A DNA stretch of 11,490 nt, taken from an uncultured Clostridia bacterium (GTDB lineage Bacteria > Bacillota > Clostridia > Christensenellales > CAG-917). The stretch's first letter is position 1. Each line of letters begins with the position of its first letter. The notes beneath the pieces are model-generated. The model did no database searches. It was not told the DNA's origin and saw only the letters and a list, made by a program, of their open reading frames with translations. The position numbers and the translations under genes were made by a program. The stretch is from positions 1 through 11,490 of the forward strand of contig CANREO010000021.1 of assembly GCA_947629635.1 (NCBI GenBank). Direction: 5' to 3'. Shown here piece after piece: positions 6,523 to 11,490 of the stretch.

Positions 6523-6549
6523 AAGCAGAGCGCAGCGGCTCTGCTTTTT
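6523..6549 (+). terminator. Intrinsic terminator of the tRNA-Leu gene
   Basis: AAGCAGAGC (6523-6531) pairs with GCTCTGCTT (6538-6546) around a 6-base loop, and the T tract runs to 6549. It lies 10 bases beyond the tRNA CCA end. Confidence 0.85.
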
Positions 6550-6608
6550 CAATACAAAAAATTATGACGAACTTGAGGATATGGGATTGGATAGAGTGGG
6601 CGGAGCGG

Positions 6609-7724
6609 TCAAAAGATATTTATTGTGCCGAGAGTGTTGAGCACCAGCAGGGTGATGTACGCGATATAGCCGGCGATGAGGAGCGCGCCCTGCCAACGCT
6701 TGAACTTGCCCAAGATAAAAGAAGGGATGAGCGCGACGCCGACGACGGCGAGGCAAAACGGAAAGTCCAAGACGGCGGATTGCGCGTCGATGGGAAGCGA
6801 AGCGCCGAATTTGCTCGCGGAGATAAAAGCGCAGATAGGCAAGATCAAGGAGATGTCTATGATGTTTGCGCCGATGATATTGCCGACGGACAGGTCCGCC
6901 TTTTTTTTGACGATAGCGGTCACGGCGGTGACGAGCTCGGGCAAAGATGTGCCTACGGCGAGGATCGTGACGCCGATAAGGTCGTCAGACACGCCGAGTT
7001 TGGACGCAAACATCGAGCCGTTGTCGCACATCAACTGCGCGCCCAAGACGATGCATGCGGCGCCAAGCACAAACAGGATTATATTTTTGGCGATATCGGA
7101 TTTTTTTATGGTCAAACCCGTGCGTTTGATAGTGATAGTGAGTTTTTTGCGGTGCTCCTCGACGTAGGCGAGCACGCCGTTGCCCATAGGCTTTTCCTCG
7201 ATTGGGGGAAGATACGGGGCTGCTTTGGAGTGCTTTTTGGCGCTTATGACATTTTCCGCCATAAAAGCGACAAAAATCGCGAGTACGATGATGGCCTCCC
7301 ACCACACGAGCGTCCTATCGCCCGTGGCGGAGACCGCCCAGAGCACGCTTACCGCGGCGATGAGCAGGGCGACCTTTGCGGCGTAGTCCTTGCGGCTGAA
7401 AGCGGAGGGCATAAACAGCAGCGACAGCGCCATTATGAGCGCGATATTGCAGTTGACCGATCCGACGGCGTTGCCGATCGCCATACCGGCGCTGCCCTGT
7501 GCGGCGGCGATGCTTGAGACAAGAATCTCGGGCAGGGTGGTCGCGACGCTGACGATGGTCGCGCCTATGATGAAGGTTGGGATGCCGCTGACTTCGGCGA
7601 TCCAGCTTGCGGCGTCGACAAACCAATCGCCGCCCTTGACGACCAGCAATATGCCCAATGCGAGCAACACGACGCAGCCTGCCATGTTGTCAACTTCGAA
7701 TATGCAAGAAATATTTGAAAACAT
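6609..7724 (-). CDS. Calcium/sodium antiporter (CaCA family, YrbG-like)
   Basis: Integral membrane cation/Ca2+ exchanger of 371 residues, moving Na+ against Ca2+ across the cytoplasmic membrane. It shows the internal duplication of the family. The first alpha-repeat is GATIVSVATTLPE (54-66) with GNAVGSVNCN (84-93); the second is GVTILAVGTSLPE (251-263) with GNIIGANIID (281-290). Glu66 and Glu263 correspond to the ion-binding glutamates. A charged cytoplasmic loop (about 161-211) joins the halves, with roughly five helices each side. An upstream in-frame ATG at 7757 lies between the -35 and -10 boxes of the apparent promoter and has no ribosome site. I therefore start at 7724, where a GAGAGAGA tract precedes the ATG. 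It converges with the tRNA and diverges from mscL. Confidence 0.93.
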   Translation of the reverse strand: MFSNISCIFEVDNMAGCVVLLALGILLVVKGGDWFVDAASWIAEVSGIPTFIIGATIVSVATTLPEILVSSIAAAQGSAGMAIGNAVGSVNCNIALIMALSLLFMPSAFSRKDYAAKVALLIAAVSVLWAVSATGDRTLVWWEAIIVLAIFVAFMAENVISAKKHSKAAPYLPPIEEKPMGNGVLAYVEEHRKKLTITIKRTGLTIKKSDIAKNIILFVLGAACIVLGAQLMCDNGSMFASKLGVSDDLIGVTILAVGTSLPELVTAVTAIVKKKADLSVGNIIGANIIDISLILPICAFISASKFGASLPIDAQSAVLDFPFCLAVVGVALIPSFILGKFKRWQGALLIAGYIAYITLLVLNTLGTINIF

Positions 7725-7747
7725 AGTATCTCTCTCTATTAAAAATA

Positions 7748-7776
7748 AATTTAGCATAAGACGCGAGCGATGTCAA
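7748..7776 (-). promoter_or_regulatory. Promoter for the Na+/Ca2+ antiporter
   Basis: On the minus strand, TTGACA (7776-7771) is followed by 17 bases and TAAATT (7753-7748). Transcription should begin near 7741, about 17 bases before the chosen start codon. Confidence 0.65.
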
Positions 7777-7855
7777 TGTTTTGGACAAATCGGAAGCGAA
7801 GATGGCAAAGTTGTCTGCGAAATATGCGAAAAAAAGTGAAATTTGTCGCAAATTA

Positions 7856-7884
7856 TTGACTTATTTCATCTATTTTTATATGAT
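7856..7884 (+). promoter_or_regulatory. Promoter for mscL
   Basis: TTGACT (7856-7861) and TATGAT (7879-7884) are 17 bases apart. The predicted start near 7891 leaves a short leader containing AGGAGAG just before the mscL ATG at 7911. Confidence 0.65.
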
Positions 7885-7910
7885 ATTATAAGAAATAACA
7901 GGAGAGAAAT

Positions 7911-8483
7911 ATGAAAAAGCCAAAGTTTAAACTTCTTAAAGAGTTCAAAGACTTTATCAGCCGCGGCAGCGTGTTGGATCTTGCCGTCGGTATGATAATC
8001 GGCGCCGCATTTACGGCGATCATCACCGCGGTTGTGAGCGGCATTTTGCAGCCTCTCATCAACTGGATCCCCCTCAGCCCGGACGGCACAGGCCTCATCA
8101 CCGTATTGCGTGATCCCGTTTTTGCCGAGGACGGGACGACAATCGTCACGGAAGCGCTTGTCATAGATTGGGGTTCGGTGATCAGCGCGGTCATCACGTT
8201 CCTGCTTACGGCAATCGTGCTGTTTGCCATCGTGAAGGCCATAAACGTAGCGAAAAACGGCGCAAGCAAGATAAAGAAAGCGGTCGAGCATAATGAGGCC
8301 GAGGCGCCTGCAGCCGAGGCAGAGGCGCCCGTAGCGGAAGCGCCCGCGGCGGAGCCCGTCGTAGAGGAAAAGATGCCTGACGACGAGACTGTGGCATTGC
8401 TGAAAGAGATACGCGACCTGCTCAGGCAACAGGCGATAGCGCCTCAAGCGGCGGCAGAGAAAGCGGAAACCGTTGCGGAGTGA
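7911..8483 (+). CDS. mscL: Large-conductance mechanosensitive channel with extended C-terminal linker
   Basis: Homopentameric channel in the cytoplasmic membrane that opens under membrane tension to release solutes in hypo-osmotic shock. The N-terminal amphipathic segment LLKEFKDFISRGSVLDLAVG (8-27) and TM1 with MIIGAAFTAIITAVV (28-42) are diagnostic. TM2 is about 88-113. The extracellular loop carries an LRDPVF segment. The C-terminal helix DETVALLKEIRDLLRQQ (158-174) matches the bundle of known MscL proteins. At 190 residues it exceeds the usual ~130-150. The extra length is an Ala/Glu/Pro-rich tract at about 128-153 between TM2 and the bundle (repeats of AEAP/VAEAP), plus an Ala-rich tail. 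AGGAGAG supports the start. The gene is monocistronic, with its own promoter and terminator. Confidence 0.96.
   Translation: MKKPKFKLLKEFKDFISRGSVLDLAVGMIIGAAFTAIITAVVSGILQPLINWIPLSPDGTGLITVLRDPVFAEDGTTIVTEALVIDWGSVISAVITFLLTAIVLFAIVKAINVAKNGASKIKKAVEHNEAEAPAAEAEAPVAEAPAAEPVVEEKMPDDETVALLKEIRDLLRQQAIAPQAAAEKAETVAE
8295..8370 (+). repeat. Low-complexity GAGGC/GCGCC-rich tract encoding the MscL Ala-Glu-Pro linker
   Basis: Imperfect repeats of gaggcgcc/gcggaagcgcc-type sequence encode alternating AEAP, AAEAE and VAEAP units. The tract is much more GC-rich than its surroundings and could vary in length by slippage. Confidence 0.6.
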
Positions 8484-8534
8484 CAAAAAACGCGCTTTTG
8501 CGACGCATTGCTTGCGGCAATGACAAAAACCGAC

Positions 8535-8562
8535 AAAAAACGGCGTATATCGCCGTTTTTTT
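8535..8562 (+). terminator. Intrinsic terminator of mscL
   Basis: CGGCG (8541-8545) pairs with CGCCG (8551-8555) around TATAT, flanked by six A and seven T residues that extend the stem, and it is symmetric enough to act in both directions. A smaller hairpin, CATTGC (8506-8511) with GCAATG (8517-8522), lies between the mscL stop and this terminator. Confidence 0.88.
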
Positions 8563-8640
8563 ATTTTTGTCGCATGCAAAGGGCGGAGAGGGGCAGAGCA
8601 AAAACGAAAGGCATATTTTATGGCGAATTTGCGAAAAGAT

Positions 8641-8705
8641 TGCATAATTTTTCATGCATAAGGAAAAAATATACAAATTTACCTTAAAATCAGTAAATTT
8701 ATGCA
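8641..8705. repeat. Palindromic AT-rich elements upstream of the lipoprotein promoter
   Basis: TGCATAA occurs at 8641-8647 and 8655-8661 and in inverted orientation (TTATGCA) at 8699-8705. Between them AAATTTAC (8675-8682) and GTAAATTT (8693-8700) form an 8-base inverted repeat with a 10-base spacer. The cluster ends 20 bases before the -35 box at 8725. This is suitable for a regulator-binding site, but AT-rich sequence can give such matches by chance. Confidence 0.4.
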
Positions 8706-8724
8706 AAAAATTATACAAAATAAG

Positions 8725-8754
8725 TTGACAAAGCGACAGGGGCGCGCGTAAAAT
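8725..8754 (+). promoter_or_regulatory. Promoter for the large lipoprotein gene
   Basis: A perfect TTGACA (8725-8730) is followed after 18 bases by TAAAAT (8749-8754). The predicted start near 8761 gives a leader of about 84 bases ending in AAAGGAGA (8828-8835) before the ATG at 8845. The rest of the 8563-8844 gap holds no gene that I can support. Confidence 0.55.
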
Positions 8755-8844
8755 TGTATTTATAATAAATCGGCATATAGTTTTCGCAAAAATGCGCGAC
8801 GAGCCGACCCAATAAAGCAATTTTTATAAAGGAGATAAACTATT

Positions 8845-11490
8845 ATGAAAAAGAGAGGTATTCTGCTTTCGGCAATAGTGCTGGCGCTTGTGCTTGTCCT
8901 GATGGCGACAGTGCTTGTGGCGTGCCATAAAGAGAAGGATACGGAGTACGAAATAAAATTCTTTATGTATGAAGAAGACACTACGCCGTATCACACATTT
9001 GTCGTGAAAGAAAATGCAAAACCCACAGCGGAACAGCTACCGAAGGATCCTACGGATAATTTGCGTCCCGGACATGAGTTTGTCGGATGGGCAGACACAA
9101 ACGGCAAACCGTTTGACCCCGACGCGCCTATAACTGCGGAGGCTACGTATTATTCGGTGCAAAATCGCGTTGCATATGTGGTTTCGTTTGCAAACGGCTC
9201 CGACATTGTGACAAAGTCTTATCCGTTAGTCGAGGAGGGAGACGTGACATTGCCTGCCGAAGATATCCCTGCCGACCCCACTGCGCCCGCAGATAAGGTA
9301 TTTTCGGGTTGGATAGATGCCAACGGAGTGATCGCGCAGGCGGATATGGTGCTTGATGACGACCACGCGTTTGTCGCGCGTTTCAACAATGAGGACAGCT
9401 ACGCCAACAAGGTTTTTGCCAATGTCGACGAGAAGATGATGCTCATTATGATAAAGGACAGCGACAATTTCAAGACCTACGGCGAGACAAGTTCATATGG
9501 CTCAGATACTACATACAATGCCGAGAACGGTTCGATAAGTTTCGAGGCGAGCGGTTGGGAAAATGTGATCGCGTTCGGCAATAAACTTCGCGCAACGTAT
9601 ACTTATATGGATATGACATCTTATGGTGATGTCACAGTCGATGTCGTATTCGAATTGCAACAGGACGAAACATTTGCAGGCGCTTATCTCGGACAATACA
9701 GAAACGACTCTATTGAAATCGTCAAAGGCGGTTTTGTGATGGAGGAAACCTATGCGCATGTATTCGAAGAGGGCGGCAAGTATTTCTATGAAACTAAGGA
9801 CGGATACGGCAACGTCAAAAAATCCGAGATAAAAGCTGCCGACAGTTATGTTGTGCTTGACGGAACATTCTATGCAAAGGGCGCAACTAACGTCGATATG
9901 CATTACTGTGAGGACTCTGATGCCCTTCTTTATGTCTATTCTTTCGAGGACGAGCATAAAATATATGCCTATGAAGATGACATTGATGTAGACCTGGCTG
10001 TTTTGGACAAGGAAATTGCGGCGAACGCGATGATAAACATTCAAACGGGCGGCAGAATCGTTTACATCAGGATGGATGGCTCCGCATATTATTTTGAAAT
10101 AGGGCATGCGCCTAATACATACAGCGGCGCTCTCGGCACACTTGCCGACAATGGTTTCTTCGAGTTTACAAAGGATGGCGATCCGTTGGAGGGCGTCGAA
10201 GTCAATGCAGCGGATAAAAAGACCGGCATATTGAACTTTGCCACAATAGAAAATACTATATATAAGTTCGATGGCGCGGCTCACACCTATGCGGTGGGCG
10301 CAGACGAATACGAAAACGTCAAGTTCAAGTGCGTAACATTGGATGAGGACTATACTTCCTCCATCACGTTTGACGGTAAGGGCAAAATTACAATAAATGA
10401 GGAAGGTTATTCCACCGATGTGTATACAGCATATTACTCAGTGACTCCGGAAGGCATTTACTTTGAAGTTGATGATTACACATATGCGGTCGACTCAGGG
10501 TTGCATCGATTTGCGGATAACGGCAACGCGCTCACATTTGTCGATGATGATGGAAAAGATGTCGTCTTCTTAAAGGATGGCTATACTCCCGAAGATCAAT
10601 CCGACAAATTTATCGGCTATTGGGAAGGCTCTGACGGCTATGGAATGATGATAAGCAAAGTGTCAAAAGGAATATTCAGCGTTGAAGTTGACTATGATTG
10701 GTACAGCCCTTATACCATGAAGCCCAATTATAACGGCACAAAACTCAATAACACGGGTTATTCGGCGGTTTCTGTCTCATTTGGCAATGAGCCGAATACG
10801 ATCATCCTCAATAATAACGGCGACGAGTATACATACACCTATGTCGGCGCAAGTAAGCCGTTTGCAGGCTTTGACAGCAAGTTGATAGGCGATTACCATA
10901 CGGGCGCGGCGATAGATGAAGTGGGCGCCAATGTGGCGATCAAGATCGAGGAGAAACAGATCACTATTGGCGGAACAGTGATAACGGAAGGGCTATCCAA
11001 GTCCGGAGACAATTATTTCTTCACTTACAACGGCAATGCGTGTCAGATCTATCCCGGATACTTTGGAGAGTGGTATTTCGCCGGCGAGAATACGGACGAT
11101 TATAATGGTCTTGTTACGGGGCTTTATCGCGACGGAGCGGCTGCCGCTATCGAAAACTATATCGGCACATACAATGGCCATATTACGGTTGCCTCCGATC
11201 CTGTCGAAATAACGCTAGTCATTTCTGCCGAGAATATCACGATCAACGCTCATGCCGCAGATAAAGTGATGGCGCTTGCATATAATTATAACGTAGGTTA
11301 TGGTTATTATCTATTCCATGTAAGCGGACTTGAAACCGCGACCTTCGGTTGCAGCGAGGCGGATTTCCGTTTGTCGTACAATGAGTATAACACTGAATAT
11401 ACGCTGAAGATGATGAATCGCGACATCGAAACGAATGACTTGCAAATTTACAAAGCTCCTTCGATCGAGGGCAAGTGGGTGCTGAACACG
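8845..11490 (+). CDS. Large repeat lipoprotein with two InlB-like repeats and tandem beta-rich modules, 3' end missing
   Basis: The frame is open for 882 codons with no stop and continues past the window. The N-terminus MKKRGILLSAIV plus a hydrophobic stretch ends in the lipobox LVAC (24-27), so Cys27 should be lipidated and the protein anchored outside the cytoplasmic membrane. Residues 33-105 and 106-181 look like two InlB B / Listeria-Bacteroides repeats: each has an early YxIxF or YVVSF strand, a Pro-rich middle and an F-x-G-W (79-82 and 153-156) core. Further on, motifs YLGQY (281), FIGYW (589), LIGDY (680), YIGTY (772) and IEGKW (874) recur. The last four are spaced 91, 92 and 102 residues apart, each leading into alternating hydrophobic strands. 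The composition is acidic and Tyr/Gly-rich with few Cys. No catalytic motif is seen. AAAGGAGA supports the start. A surface adhesin or binding role is plausible but unproven. Confidence 0.88.
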   Translation, partial: MKKRGILLSAIVLALVLVLMATVLVACHKEKDTEYEIKFFMYEEDTTPYHTFVVKENAKPTAEQLPKDPTDNLRPGHEFVGWADTNGKPFDPDAPITAEATYYSVQNRVAYVVSFANGSDIVTKSYPLVEEGDVTLPAEDIPADPTAPADKVFSGWIDANGVIAQADMVLDDDHAFVARFNNEDSYANKVFANVDEKMMLIMIKDSDNFKTYGETSSYGSDTTYNAENGSISFEASGWENVIAFGNKLRATYTYMDMTSYGDVTVDVVFELQQDETFAGAYLGQYRNDSIEIVKGGFVMEETYAHVFEEGGKYFYETKDGYGNVKKSEIKAADSYVVLDGTFYAKGATNVDMHYCEDSDALLYVYSFEDEHKIYAYEDDIDVDLAVLDKEIAANAMINIQTGGRIVYIRMDGSAYYFEIGHAPNTYSGALGTLADNGFFEFTKDGDPLEGVEVNAADKKTGILNFATIENTIYKFDGAAHTYAVGADEYENVKFKCVTLDEDYTSSITFDGKGKITINEEGYSTDVYTAYYSVTPEGIYFEVDDYTYAVDSGLHRFADNGNALTFVDDDGKDVVFLKDGYTPEDQSDKFIGYWEGSDGYGMMISKVSKGIFSVEVDYDWYSPYTMKPNYNGTKLNNTGYSAVSVSFGNEPNTIILNNNGDEYTYTYVGASKPFAGFDSKLIGDYHTGAAIDEVGANVAIKIEEKQITIGGTVITEGLSKSGDNYFFTYNGNACQIYPGYFGEWYFAGENTDDYNGLVTGLYRDGAAAAIENYIGTYNGHITVASDPVEITLVISAENITINAHAADKVMALAYNYNVGYGYYLFHVSGLETATFGCSEADFRLSYNEYNTEYTLKMMNRDIETNDLQIYKAPSIEGKWVLNT

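Noticed and set aside
6486..7517. A 343-codon plus-strand reading frame
   Set aside because: It begins inside the tRNA-Leu gene and runs antisense to the Na+/Ca2+ antiporter. It has an Asp/Arg/Gly-rich, non-protein-like composition and no ribosome site.
8295..8370. Repeats in mscL as a CRISPR-like array
   Set aside because: The repeats are short, imperfect and in frame, and encode a low-complexity protein linker with no regular spacers.
7866..8645. A 259-codon minus-strand reading frame across mscL
   Set aside because: It is antisense to a clear mscL gene and crosses the mscL terminator. The Arg/Cys/Tyr-rich product is typical of an antisense shadow.
8563..8844. A small gene in the AT-rich gap before the lipoprotein
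   Set aside because: I found no open frame with a ribosome site and protein-like composition. The region is explained by the mscL terminator flank, palindromic elements, promoter and leader.
9502..10284. A 260-codon minus-strand reading frame
   Set aside because: It is antisense to the repeat lipoprotein, whose frame is continuous from a lipobox signal to the window end. The antisense product has no recognisable domain or ribosome site.

Overview
The window looks like chromosomal DNA of an uncultured, low-to-medium GC Gram-positive (Bacillota, probably a clostridial gut lineage). The support is indirect: strong Shine-Dalgarno sites, TTGACA/TATAAT-type promoters with 17-18 bp spacers, intrinsic terminators, an L13-type leader in front of rplM-rpsI, an ECF transporter S component, a lipoprotein with a short lipobox signal, and a GH31 enzyme of the WWIDWQQ type. 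No 16S gene or other taxonomic marker is present, so this placement is inference.

Layout. (1) Bases 2-1111 are the C-terminal part of a GH31 alpha-glycosidase whose start lies upstream. (2) At 1150-2287 a promoter and a structured leader precede rplM (L13) and rpsI (S9), closed by a strong terminator. (3) At 2499-4041, on the minus strand, an alpha/beta hydrolase and a cysteine-motif flavoprotein form a two-gene operon with a promoter at 4072-4101. (4) At 4194-6379 a near-consensus promoter drives three plus-strand genes: a zinc-ribbon membrane protein, an ECF S component and a DUF1893 protein that overlaps the S component by 11 bases. (5) At 6382-6549 there is a stand-alone tRNA-Leu(CAG) with its own promoter and terminator. 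(6) At 6609-7776, on the minus strand, there is a CaCA-family Na+/Ca2+ antiporter. (7) At 7856-8562 there is a divergent mscL gene with an unusually long Ala/Glu/Pro linker. (8) From 8725 to the end of the window there is a very large lipoprotein, open for 882 codons, with two InlB-like repeats and then a tandem ~91-102-residue beta-rich repeat.

Most of the window is housekeeping or membrane physiology: ribosome synthesis, a leucine tRNA, ion and osmotic homeostasis, vitamin-type uptake and sugar hydrolysis. I see no CRISPR array, insertion sequence, phage gene or recognisable defence system. The least-described items are the zinc-ribbon/ECF/DUF1893 operon, the repeat lipoprotein with palindromic elements upstream of its promoter, and the hydrolase with tryptophan at the expected nucleophile serine position.
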